DNA from: Lysobacter enzymogenes
GTDB lineage: Bacteria > Pseudomonadota > Gammaproteobacteria > Xanthomonadales > Xanthomonadaceae
Length of the DNA stretch: 64,000 nt
Assembly: GCF_017355525.1 (NCBI RefSeq)
Contig: NZ_CP067395.1
Location: forward strand, 3,224,001 to 3,288,000
Direction of reading: 5' to 3'
The position numbers were made by a program, and so were the translations under genes. The notes beneath the pieces are model-generated. The model worked only from the letters and a program-made list of their open reading frames with translations, was not told the origin of the DNA and ran no database searches. Positions 1 through 7,598 of the stretch are shown here, in pieces (the stretch's first letter is position 1; each line of letters starts with the position of its first letter).

Positions 1-898
1 GGAACTCGTACATCGCGTAGAAGAACAGCTTGTCCTTCACGATCGGCCCGGAGGCGTGCACGTTGAGGTTGGTGCGGTCGTACTTGTCGCGGCTGGCGAT
101 GCGGAACGGATCGCCGTTGCGGTCGTAATGGTTGTCGCCGCCGGATTGCAGCGACTTGGGCTCCCACACCAGCTCGGCGCCGTACTTGAATTCGTTGCCG
201 CCGGACTGGGTCACGGCGTTGATGACGCCGCCGGTGGTGCGGCCGAATTCGACCGAATAGCCGCCGGTCTTGACCTGGAATTCCTTGAAGAAGCCGAACG
301 GAATGCTTGAGAAGCCGACCCGCTTGTAGAAGTCGGTGACGTTGAGGCCGTTGATGTAGACCGCGTTCTCCGACACCGAGGAACCGCCGAACGAGGCGCC
401 GCCGTACTGGCCCTGGATCACGCCCGGCGCCAGCAACGCCACCGCCTGCGCGTCGCGCGCGATCGGCACGCGTTCGAGCTCGGCCTTGGTGATGTTGGTG
501 GCCGATTCGGTCGAACGCACGTCGACCGGGGTGATCACGCGCGAGCCGATCACCTGCACCGCGGCCAGATCGGTGGCGCCGCCGAGATTGACGTTGGCCT
601 CGTTGCCGAGGCTCACCACCACCTGCAGCGGCTCGCCGACGCGCTGGCCGTCCTTGCTGGCCTGCAGCTCGTAAGTGCCGATGGGCAGGAACGGGAAACG
701 GTAATTGCCCTGGGCGTCGGCCTTGACCGTGCGGGTGAAGCCGGTGTCGGCGCTGCGCACGGTGACCTCGGATCCGGCCGCGACGCGGCCGGACAGCGAA
801 CCGTCGGTGTTGGCCGCCAGCGCGGGCAGGGCCATCGATGCGAGGCAGATCCCCATCGCCGCGCACAAACCGGACTTGCGAAAGCTCTTGCCTTTCAT
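1..898 (-). CDS. Oar-type TonB-dependent receptor, N-terminal part (truncated by window edge)
   Basis: The reading frame is open from an ATG at 898 to the window edge, so only about the first 299 residues are seen. They show a signal peptide ending near LPALAAN, then a carboxypeptidase-regulatory-like (transthyretin-fold) domain with GSLSGRV and a YRFPFLPIGTYEL stretch at about residues 30-85. A plug domain follows with VQVIGSRVI, RDAQAVALLAPG, YGGASFGGSS and GGVINAVTQSGGNEF. This layout is typical of Oar-like outer-membrane receptors, which take up peptides or other large ligands using TonB energy. The start is supported by a strong Shine-Dalgarno (GGGGAGG) 8-10 bases upstream. The gene follows the transglutaminase-like gene by 48 bases on the same strand, so they are probably co-transcribed. 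The ligand is unknown; the neighbouring murein-peptide genes make a peptide plausible (inference). Confidence 0.9.
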   Translation of the reverse strand, partial: MKGKSFRKSGLCAAMGICLASMALPALAANTDGSLSGRVAAGSEVTVRSADTGFTRTVKADAQGNYRFPFLPIGTYELQASKDGQRVGEPLQVVVSLGNEANVNLGGATDLAAVQVIGSRVITPVDVRSTESATNITKAELERVPIARDAQAVALLAPGVIQGQYGGASFGGSSVSENAVYINGLNVTDFYKRVGFSSIPFGFFKEFQVKTGGYSVEFGRTTGGVINAVTQSGGNEFKYGAELVWEPKSLQSGGDNHYDRNGDPFRIASRDKYDRTNLNVHASGPIVKDKLFFYAMYEF

Positions 899-946
899 TG
901 CCGCACTTCCTCCCCTGAACGATATGGGCGGAGCTGCGCCGGGCGA

Positions 947-2500
947 TTACTCCGTCGGCAGCACCTGCGCGTTGTAGTCGTAGTCCCACTGGTCGAAGTA
1001 GAGATTTCCCCCTTCCCACTCGACCTCGCCGCGTTGCGAATCCACGGTCTCGGAACGATCGAACCGCTTGGCCGGCGCGAACGCGCGGCCGTAGTCGTCG
1101 TTGTAAGCCACCCGGTACGCGTCGAGGCCGCCGAGATAGAAGCCGGCCAGCTGCGGATCGGGCGATTCGAAGCGGCCGGTGGTGACGTCCACCGGCAGCC
1201 AGCCGTACGGGGCCAGATACATCCAGGCCCAGTCGTGCATGTTGGTGTAGCCGTCGTCGCCGAACACCCAGCCGGACTGCCAGCGCGCCGGAATGCCGTT
1301 GAGGCGCAGCAGCGCCATCAGCAGCAGGGTCTGCTGGCCGCAGTCGGCGTGGCCGGCGTGCAGGGCGTAATCGGAGATGTTGGAGATCGTCGAGTACTCG
1401 CGCGCGCCGGCCCACGGGATCGCGTCGACCGCGGCGTAGAGCTTCTGCGCGACCCGGTACGGGTTTTTCTCATCGCCGACGACCTTGCGCGAGAACGCGC
1501 GCAACGCCGGAGTGAAGACGATGTGCGGCGCGCGCTCGCCCAGGTACGGTCGGGTCTGCGCGTTGTCCGGCGCCGGCACCACCTTGTCCGGATCGATCGC
1601 GCGGTACTGGCCGTACACGGTCAGCTCGTAGCTGACTTCGAACCGGGTCGGCTTGCCGGCCTGCGCGGTCTGTTCGAGATACACGGTGCGCTGCAGCGTC
1701 GACGCCGGCGCGATCGCGTGCTTGGCCGGCGCGCTGGCGAGAAAACGGATGTCCTGTTGCTGATGCGGCAATTCGCGCGGATACGGCAGCCACGCGCGCA
1801 GCGTCTTGCCGGCCGGCACCGCGTCGGCGCGCACGCTCAGCGATTGCACGATGCGCACCCGTCGCGGCGCGCCGTAGCCGCGTTGCAGCGCGGCGTCGCG
1901 CACTTCGCGCTGATGCTCGTTGAGCGTTTCCATCGGCCCCGCGCTCAGCGGTTTGGCATCGGCGCGGCGGCGCGCCAGCGCCTGCGCGCTGAGCCGGAAC
2001 AGGTTCGACGGCGCGCGCTGGAAATAGCGTTTCTCGCCGTCGATGTTCATCGATTCGAGCAGGCCCTGGCGGTCCCAGGCGTCGAACTCGGCCGGGGTCA
2101 GATCGGGAATCTGCGTGCGCAGCTTCTGCTCCGCCTGGGCGCGATCGAGGCTGAAATCCAGGCGGATGCGGCGCATGCGCTCGCGCTGGAATTCCAGCGC
2201 CGCGCGCGCTTCGTCGCGCAGGCCGCGCTGTTGCAGCGCCGCATCGATTTGCGCGCGCGCTTCGCCGAAACGGCCGGCGTCGACCGATACCACCACCGCG
2301 TCGAGCGCGCGCGCGGCGGCTTCGTCGGCGGCGCGCGCCTGCGCTTGCGCCGGGCCGACCGACACGCGCAAGCCCAGTACCAGCGCCGGCAGCGCGAAGA
2401 TCAGGCCGAGCGCGAGCGCACGCGTGCGCCAGCGCCCGGCGGGAGAGACGATGGCCCTCGCGCGGGGAGCGATAAACAGCAGGTCAGTCACGGGATCCAT
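947..2500 (-). CDS. transglutaminase-like domain protein, exported
   Basis: A protein of about 517 residues with an N-terminal hydrophobic segment (ALALGLIFALPALVLG) followed by an Ala-rich helical region. The C-terminal half carries a transglutaminase-like papain-fold core. Its presumed catalytic triad is Cys in HADCGQQ, His in NMHDWAW and Asp in LPVDVT, in the usual order. Bacterial members of this superfamily are often proteases, peptide-processing enzymes or inactive, so the reaction is not certain. It directly precedes the TonB receptor and faces away from the NlpC/P60 gene, which suggests peptide processing. I prefer the ATG at 2500, preceded by GGGTGA seven bases away, over an in-frame ATG at 2533 that has no ribosome-binding site. 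A TTGACC box at 2565-2560 would also put the transcript start close to 2533. Confidence 0.85.
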   Translation of the reverse strand: MDPVTDLLFIAPRARAIVSPAGRWRTRALALGLIFALPALVLGLRVSVGPAQAQARAADEAAARALDAVVVSVDAGRFGEARAQIDAALQQRGLRDEARAALEFQRERMRRIRLDFSLDRAQAEQKLRTQIPDLTPAEFDAWDRQGLLESMNIDGEKRYFQRAPSNLFRLSAQALARRRADAKPLSAGPMETLNEHQREVRDAALQRGYGAPRRVRIVQSLSVRADAVPAGKTLRAWLPYPRELPHQQQDIRFLASAPAKHAIAPASTLQRTVYLEQTAQAGKPTRFEVSYELTVYGQYRAIDPDKVVPAPDNAQTRPYLGERAPHIVFTPALRAFSRKVVGDEKNPYRVAQKLYAAVDAIPWAGAREYSTISNISDYALHAGHADCGQQTLLLMALLRLNGIPARWQSGWVFGDDGYTNMHDWAWMYLAPYGWLPVDVTTGRFESPDPQLAGFYLGGLDAYRVAYNDDYGRAFAPAKRFDRSETVDSQRGEVEWEGGNLYFDQWDYDYNAQVLPTE

Positions 2501-2533
2501 ACCTGTGTCACCCACGCGGGGCCATCGGTTCAT

Positions 2534-2598
2534 GGCTGTGTAACATGTGGATGTCAGGTGGTCAATAAATTATTCCGTATCTATTTTTATTAGGAAGC
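2534..2598. promoter_or_regulatory. AT-rich divergent promoter region
   Basis: Between the leftward transglutaminase/TonB-receptor pair and the rightward NlpC/P60 gene, the sequence becomes markedly AT-rich (around 2562-2600), unlike the GC-rich surroundings. On the minus strand a TTGACC hexamer (2565-2560) could be a -35 box. The stretch also contains AATAAATTATT and TTTTATTAGG (2585-2594). The latter 10-mer recurs at 24418-24427 in the other RpiR-associated promoter. The exact start sites are not determinable from sequence alone. Confidence 0.4.
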
Positions 2599-2712
2599 AT
2601 GTATTCTCCGGACGACCCCGGAGGCGCCGTGGCGCGTCCGGGTCGGTGTCGGAGGTCCGGCATCGGGCCTGTGAGGGCACGCCGCAGCGCGCGCCCGCCG
2701 GAGCATGACGCG

Positions 2713-4149
2713 ATGGGTACCGCCTCGAGCCGCCGCCATCCCACCCGCCGCCGCGCGCTCGCGCGTTGCATCGCAGCAAGCGTGTTGCTGCCGGGGTTGC
2801 TCGCGCTGGGTCCGCTGCAAGCGCGCGACCGCGGCATTCCTCCCACCGGCGTGATCGGCATCGAGGAGAGGCAATTGAACGCCGACTACTGGACCCGGCA
2901 ACTGGCCAAGCCCGACGCGGTGATCCTGGATGCGCGCGCGATCGCCCGGCAGAACGCGCGGCTGGCCGAACTCGATCCGTCGGTGCACGACATCGAACGC
3001 CTGCCGGCCAGCCTGAGCCGCGAACGCGTGCAAGGCTGGATCGAAGCGATTTCGCAGCCGCGCGACGAACCCTTGTTCGACGAACGCGGCGAGCCGGTGG
3101 CGGCTGCGGTGCTGCAAGGCCTCGACGCCGATCTGGCGTTGGACAAGATTCCCGCGCAGCAGGCCACCCGCTACGGCATGGTCGTGCGCCGCGCCGACCT
3201 GCGCACCTTCCCGACCCGCCTGCGCGTGTTCAATTCGCGCGGCGACACCGACATCGACCGCTACCAGGAGAGCGCGCTGTTCCCGGGCACGCCGGTCGCG
3301 GTGGCGCACGAGAGCCGCGACGGCCGCTACTGGTTCGTGGTCAGTCCTTTGTATGCGGCCTGGGTCGAGAAGGACCGGATCGCGCTCGGCGACAAGGCGC
3401 CGGTGTTCGCCTACACCCGCAAGACGCCGTATCTGGTCGTGACCGGCGCGACCGCGCGCAGCGTGCACACGCCCGAGCAGCCCGGCGTGTCGGACGTGCA
3501 GTTGGAGATGGGCGTGCGCGTGCCGCTGCTGGCCGACTGGCCGGCCGACGAAGCGGTCAACGGCCAGCACCATTACGCTTCGCACGTGATCGAGCTGCCG
3601 TACCGCGCTGCCGACGGGACGCTGAGGTTCTCGCCGGCCTTGCTGCCGCGCACTTCGGACACGTCCTCGGACTACCTGCCGCTGACCCAGGCGAATCTGG
3701 TCCGCCAGGGCTTCAAGTTCTTCGGCGAACGCTACGGCTGGGGCCATTCCTACAACACCCGCGATTGCAGCGGCTTCGTCTCCGAGATCTACCGCAGCTT
3801 CGGCGTGCAGCTGCCGCGCAACACCCGCGACCAGGCGGTCAGCCCGGCCTACAACCGCATCGATCTGGACGAGACGCTCGGCCACGACGAGCGCCTGAAG
3901 ATCGTCAAGAGCCTGGAAGTCGGCGACCTGATCTACATCCCCGGCCACGTGATGATGGTGGTCGGGCACCAGGACGGCTGGCCGTACGTGATCCACGACA
4001 CCACCGGCATCACCTTCCGCGACCGCACCGGCGACCTGACCCGGGTCCACCTCAACGGAGTCTCGGTGACGCCGCTGGTGCCGCTGCTGTTCAACAAGGA
4101 ACAGCCGACGGTGGACCGGATCACCAGCATTCAACGTATTCGTCCATGA
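2713..4149 (+). CDS. NlpC/P60 family peptidoglycan endopeptidase with SH3b domains
   Basis: The product has about 478 residues. After a basic N-terminus (SSRRHPTRRRALAR) comes a hydrophobic signal segment ending near GPLQA, so it is exported. The middle, about residues 150-320, resembles the SH3b-type wall-binding domains of YkfC-like gamma-D-glutamyl-L-diamino acid endopeptidases. The C-terminal NlpC/P60 domain has the catalytic Cys in RDCSGFV (about residue 352), the His in IPGHVMMVVGH and a third polar site in IHDTTG. Family knowledge suggests cleavage of the D-Glu/meso-diaminopimelate bond in murein peptides, releasing L-Ala-D-Glu for the epimerase downstream. The ATG at 2713 is preferred because CGGAG lies nine bases upstream and the signal peptide follows at the right distance; an in-frame ATG at 2599 would add 38 unconvincing residues. 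Confidence 0.9.
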   Translation: MGTASSRRHPTRRRALARCIAASVLLPGLLALGPLQARDRGIPPTGVIGIEERQLNADYWTRQLAKPDAVILDARAIARQNARLAELDPSVHDIERLPASLSRERVQGWIEAISQPRDEPLFDERGEPVAAAVLQGLDADLALDKIPAQQATRYGMVVRRADLRTFPTRLRVFNSRGDTDIDRYQESALFPGTPVAVAHESRDGRYWFVVSPLYAAWVEKDRIALGDKAPVFAYTRKTPYLVVTGATARSVHTPEQPGVSDVQLEMGVRVPLLADWPADEAVNGQHHYASHVIELPYRAADGTLRFSPALLPRTSDTSSDYLPLTQANLVRQGFKFFGERYGWGHSYNTRDCSGFVSEIYRSFGVQLPRNTRDQAVSPAYNRIDLDETLGHDERLKIVKSLEVGDLIYIPGHVMMVVGHQDGWPYVIHDTTGITFRDRTGDLTRVHLNGVSVTPLVPLLFNKEQPTVDRITSIQRIRP

Positions 4150-4175
4150 GCCCGGCCACGATGCGTCCTGCTTTG

Positions 4176-4260
4176 GCGGGAGGACCTTTGGGTCCGGTGC
4201 GTTCCGCCCAGGTCGCCGCGGCCCGGAACAAAAGCGCCGGTCCCGAAGGCCCTCCCACAT
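4176..4260. repeat. imperfect inverted repeat (REP-like) between NlpC/P60 and epimerase genes
   Basis: Two imperfect complementary arms, roughly 4176-4205 and 4223-4260, share the core GGGAGG-CCTT-GGG-CCGG-GC followed by TTCCG. Together they could form a large hairpin in the 224-base gap. The unit resembles the dispersed 'gtgggagggactt' palindromes common in Xanthomonadaceae and Pseudomonas genomes (recalled, not searched). Nothing else is recognisable in the gap. Confidence 0.55.
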
Positions 4261-4373
4261 AAAAGCGGCCCGCCGCGAAACGGCGCTCGCCTCCGCGACC
4301 GGACCGGCTTACCTTCTTCCATGGCGCCCCGCGCCTCACCCGAACACGACGCATCCCACGACACCATCGACAC

Positions 4374-5474
4374 ATGAAGATCACCGACATCCGTTTCGGC
4401 ATGCTGCGGGTTCCGCTCAAGACGCCGTTCAAGACCGCGCTGCGCACGGTCGACACGGTCGAGGACATCGTCGTCACCGTCCACACCGACACCGGCCACG
4501 TCGGCTACGGCGAAGCGCCGGCGACCGCGCCGATCACCGGCGACACCCACGGTTCCATCGTCGAGGCGATCCGCAAGTTCATCTCGCCGCGCCTGATCGG
4601 CCAGGAGATCGCCAACCTCAACCGCATCACCGGGCTGATCCAGGGCGCGATCGAGAAGAACTCCAGCGCCAAGGCGGCGGTCGAGATCGCGGTCTACGAC
4701 CTGTTCGGCCAGCTCTACGGCGCGCCGCTGTACAAGATGCTCGGCGGCGGCGACCCGGTCATCACCACCGACCTGACGATTTCGGTCGACTACATCGAGA
4801 AGATGGTCGCCGACTCGATCGACGCGGTCGACCGCGGCTTCGAATCGCTGAAGATCAAGGTCGGCAAGGACATCGGCGTCGACATCGAGCGGGTCAAGGC
4901 GATCTACGCCGCTGTCGAGGGCCGCGCCCTGCTGCGCCTGGACGCGAACCAGGGTTGGACCGCCAAGCAGGCGGTGTACGCCCTGCAGACGCTGGAAGAC
5001 GCCGGCGTGCGCCTGGAACTGGTCGAGCAGCCGGTCAAGGCGCAGGACCTGGAAGGGCTCAAATACGTCACCGACCGCGTCCACACCCCGATCATGGCCG
5101 ACGAAAGCGTGTTCGGCCCGGCCGAGGTGATCGACCTGATCCGGATGCGCGCGGCCGACATCATCAACATCAAGCTGATGAAGACCGGCGGCTTGTCCAA
5201 GGCGATCCAGATCGCCGACATCGCCGCGATGTACGGGGTCGAATGCATGATCGGCTGCATGATCGAGACCTCGATCTCGGTCGCCGCGGCGGTGCACCTG
5301 GCGGTGGCCAAGTCCAACGTCATCACCAAGGTCGACCTCGACGGCCCGTCGCTGTGCGCGTTCAATCCCGTCGACGGCGGGGTGATCTTCAACGAATCGG
5401 AGATCACCGTCACCGATGCGCCGGGCCTGGGCATCCGCGAGATCCGCGGTCTGGAAGCGCTGGCCGCCGCCTGA
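4374..5474 (+). CDS. dipeptide epimerase (L-Ala-D/L-Glu epimerase type), enolase superfamily
   Basis: A cytosolic protein of 366 residues, the full length for the mandelate-racemase/muconate-lactonizing subgroup. The N-terminal capping domain is followed by the barrel. The barrel carries the KxK motif KIKVG (about residues 160-163), metal ligands Asp in DANQGW (about 190), Glu in LVEQPV (about 217) and Asp in MADESV (about 243), and the second acid/base Lys in INIKLMKTGG (about 267). These are the hallmarks of dipeptide epimerases such as YcjG/YkfB, which interconvert L-Ala-D-Glu and L-Ala-L-Glu so that murein peptides can be hydrolysed by ordinary dipeptidases. Its place next to an NlpC/P60 endopeptidase supports that role. 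A different dipeptide specificity cannot be excluded, because this family varies widely. Confidence 0.92.
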   Translation: MKITDIRFGMLRVPLKTPFKTALRTVDTVEDIVVTVHTDTGHVGYGEAPATAPITGDTHGSIVEAIRKFISPRLIGQEIANLNRITGLIQGAIEKNSSAKAAVEIAVYDLFGQLYGAPLYKMLGGGDPVITTDLTISVDYIEKMVADSIDAVDRGFESLKIKVGKDIGVDIERVKAIYAAVEGRALLRLDANQGWTAKQAVYALQTLEDAGVRLELVEQPVKAQDLEGLKYVTDRVHTPIMADESVFGPAEVIDLIRMRAADIINIKLMKTGGLSKAIQIADIAAMYGVECMIGCMIETSISVAAAVHLAVAKSNVITKVDLDGPSLCAFNPVDGGVIFNESEITVTDAPGLGIREIRGLEALAAA

Positions 5475-5541
5475 CCTGCGCGGCGGCGCGAAGCCGGCTA
5501 CGCTGTAGCCTTCCGCCGCGCCCGGGACCGGACCCCTGCCG

Positions 5542-6390
5542 ATGTCGCCCCTGCTCAAGATCCGCTCAGAACGCGACCAGATGTCGGCGATCGAACGCCG
5601 CATCGCCGACTACCTGCTGGAGAACGCGCACCTGCTGCGCGACTATTCTTCGCAACAGCTGGCCAACGCGCTCGGGATCAGCCAGTCCAGCGTGGTCAAG
5701 TTCAGCCAGAAGCTCGGCTTCAAGGGCTATCCGGACCTGAAGTACTCGATCGGCGAAGCGATCGCGCGCGGCGACCGCCACGACGACCACGGCGACGCCC
5801 AGGCCGCGCCGGCCGACCCCAACCTGGCCCTGGCCGAGCGGCTGTGGCACGGCAAGGCCCGCGCCGAGGAAGAAACCCGGCTGATCAACCCGCCCGAGCG
5901 CATCGAGGCCATCGCCGAGCTGATCCAGCACGCGCGCCGGGTCTACGTGATCGGGCTCGGGGAAGACGGCATCGCCGCGCGCGCGCTGTCGATGAAGCTG
6001 GCGATGATCGGCATCCTCAGCGTGCACCATTTCGACCCGGTGCTGATGGCCGCCAGCACCGCCAGCGCCGGCCCCGACGACGTGCTGCTGGTGCTGTCCG
6101 AACAGGGCAAGCTGACCGCGCTGTGCCACCTCGCCCGCACCTTCGGCGAGAGCGGCGGCAGCGTGGTCTCGGCGACCCGCCACACCCCCAACCCGCTGCG
6201 CGCGCACGCCGACCACGCCTTGCTGGTGTCGGCGCACGACGAGCGCGCGCACATGGAGCCGCTGCTGTACCACAGCGCGCTGCAGCACCTGATGGACCTG
6301 ATCTTCGTGCTGCTGTGCGAGCGCGGCCAGGACCGTCTGCGCCAGCTCGACAACCATGCCGAGCGGGTGCAGGACATGCTCGATATCTGA
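5542..6390 (+). CDS. RpiR/MurR-type transcriptional regulator
   Basis: A protein of 282 residues. An N-terminal HTH_6 domain (about residues 5-80) contains ERRIADYLLENA and ISQSSVVKFSQKLGFKGY, the typical RpiR recognition region. It is joined by a DH-rich linker to a SIS sugar-phosphate-binding domain (about 125-260) with VYVIGLGEDGIAA and DDVLLVLSEQGK. RpiR regulators usually respond to sugar phosphates; MurR, for example, senses MurNAc-6-phosphate. Lying 67 bases after the dipeptide epimerase and on the same strand, it probably controls this murein-peptide locus, and the AT-rich promoter at 2534-2598 is a candidate target (inference). No clear ribosome-binding site decides the start; ATG 5581 is an alternative but would cut into the HTH. 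Confidence 0.88.
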   Translation: MSPLLKIRSERDQMSAIERRIADYLLENAHLLRDYSSQQLANALGISQSSVVKFSQKLGFKGYPDLKYSIGEAIARGDRHDDHGDAQAAPADPNLALAERLWHGKARAEEETRLINPPERIEAIAELIQHARRVYVIGLGEDGIAARALSMKLAMIGILSVHHFDPVLMAASTASAGPDDVLLVLSEQGKLTALCHLARTFGESGGSVVSATRHTPNPLRAHADHALLVSAHDERAHMEPLLYHSALQHLMDLIFVLLCERGQDRLRQLDNHAERVQDMLDI

Positions 6391-6447
6391 GCCGCGATGT
6401 CGCGCGACCGCCTCGTCCGACATCCGACCACGACGCCGCGCGCGCTT

Positions 6448-6548
6448 CCTGTAGGAGCGGCGCGAGCCGCGACCGCGACACCTCGCTTGCGGTGCGAGCT
6501 TCGCCGTAGTTGCGTTTTCGCGGTCGCGGCTCGCGCCGCTCCTACAGG
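6448..6548. repeat. 30-bp perfect inverted repeat, 'gtaggagcggcgc' type
   Basis: Arms at 6448-6477 and 6519-6548 are exact reverse complements over 30 bases, separated by 41 bases. Each arm starts cctgtaggagcggcgcgagc. It lies between the RpiR gene and the YkuD-type lipoprotein gene. A close relative (one base different in the core) is at 11069-11207. Such paired palindromes are dispersed widely in Lysobacter and relatives. A role as terminator or RNA-stability element is possible but not shown. Confidence 0.85.
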
Positions 6549-6605
6549 GGCAAACGCGACCGCAATGCACACGTGTACGACCGACTTCGCAGGAACCCGA
6601 CCGCC

Positions 6606-7370
6606 ATGCTCCGCTACGCCGCCGTGCTGATCGCCGCCGCCATGACCCTCACCGCCTGCGCCACCCGCGCCGACCGCGCCGGCGACGACGCGGTGCAGCC
6701 GCAACTCGTGCTGGTCACCACCGCCGATTGGAACGCCACTCAGGGACGCTTGCAGCGCTACCTGTTCGAAGGCGGACAGTGGCTCGCGGTCGGCGCGCCG
6801 GTCGAGGTCAGCATCGGCCGCAACGGCGCCGCCTGGGGCCGCGGCCTGCGCGCCGCGCCGGACGACGGCGGCCCGCGCAAGAAAGAAGGCGACGGCCGCG
6901 CGCCGGCCGGGCTGTTCGCGGTCGGCACCGCGTTCGGTTACGGCGACAGCGCGCAGACGGCGATGGCGTACGCGCCGATGAGCGCCAGCCACTACTGCAT
7001 CGACGTGCCCGATTCGCCGCTGTACGACCGCATCGTCGATGCGCGCCAGGTCGGCAGCGAAGCGGTCAAGGGTTCCACCGAGCCGATGCGCCGCGACCTG
7101 CACGCCGACGGCGATCCGCGTTATCGCCTGGGTTTCGTGATCGCGCACAACCCCGCGCACATCCCCGGCGCCGGCAGTTGCATCTTCGCCCATTTGTGGC
7201 GTACGCCCGGCGAACCGACCGCGGGTTGCACGGCGATGGACGAGGCGGCGATGAACGAGTTGCTGGCGTGGCTGCGGCCGCAGGCGCGGCCGTTGTTCGC
7301 GCTGTTGCCGCAGGCGCAGTATCGGGCGGTGTGGAAGGACTGGGGATTGCCGGCGCCGGTTGCGGAGTAA
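6606..7370 (+). CDS. L,D-transpeptidase (YkuD)-like lipoprotein
   Basis: A product of 254 residues. A lipoprotein signal (MLRYAAVLIAAAMTLTAC) has the lipobox LTAC, so the mature protein should be membrane-anchored in the periplasm. The rest resembles the YkuD catalytic fold of the YafK/ErfK-type group. It has RAPAGLFAVG near residue 100, a His in FVIAHNPAHIP, and the catalytic-type Cys in EPTAGCTAM (about residue 208), matching the usual H-x(n)-S/T-x-G-C pattern. Such enzymes form or cut 3-3 crosslinks or attach proteins to murein. The start at 6606 is chosen because it opens exactly at the lipoprotein signal. It follows the RpiR gene but is separated from it by the inverted repeat, so co-transcription is uncertain. 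Confidence 0.85.
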   Translation: MLRYAAVLIAAAMTLTACATRADRAGDDAVQPQLVLVTTADWNATQGRLQRYLFEGGQWLAVGAPVEVSIGRNGAAWGRGLRAAPDDGGPRKKEGDGRAPAGLFAVGTAFGYGDSAQTAMAYAPMSASHYCIDVPDSPLYDRIVDARQVGSEAVKGSTEPMRRDLHADGDPRYRLGFVIAHNPAHIPGAGSCIFAHLWRTPGEPTAGCTAMDEAAMNELLAWLRPQARPLFALLPQAQYRAVWKDWGLPAPVAE

Positions 7371-7434
7371 ACGTCGGCGGCGAGGTTATGCGGCAGTCGC
7401 GCGTCGTTGCGACGAGCTATTACGCCCCCCCGTT

Positions 7435-7519
7435 CGTCATTCCCGCGAAAGCGGGAATCCAGGGCTTTATCGCGACATGGCTCTGAAGTCTCTGGATTCC
7501 CGCTTTCGCGGGAATGACG
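7435..7519. repeat. 28-bp perfect inverted repeat, 'cattcccgcgaaagcggg' type
   Basis: Arms at 7435-7462 and 7492-7519 are exact reverse complements over 28 bases with a 29-base spacer. Each arm is itself palindromic (TTCCCGC-GAAA-GCGGGAA). It lies in the 228-base gap between two convergent genes, where it could act as a bidirectional terminator. A diverged single unit occurs at 56535-56561. It resembles dispersed ATTCCC...GGGAAT repeats of other proteobacteria. Nothing else is visible in the gap. Confidence 0.8.
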
Positions 7520-7598
7520 ACTGGGAGGGCGACGCATCGGTCTTGCAGCGGCTTCGCCCACAGCGCAGGAACGAAACGCTACCCCACTCCGCCCCGCC

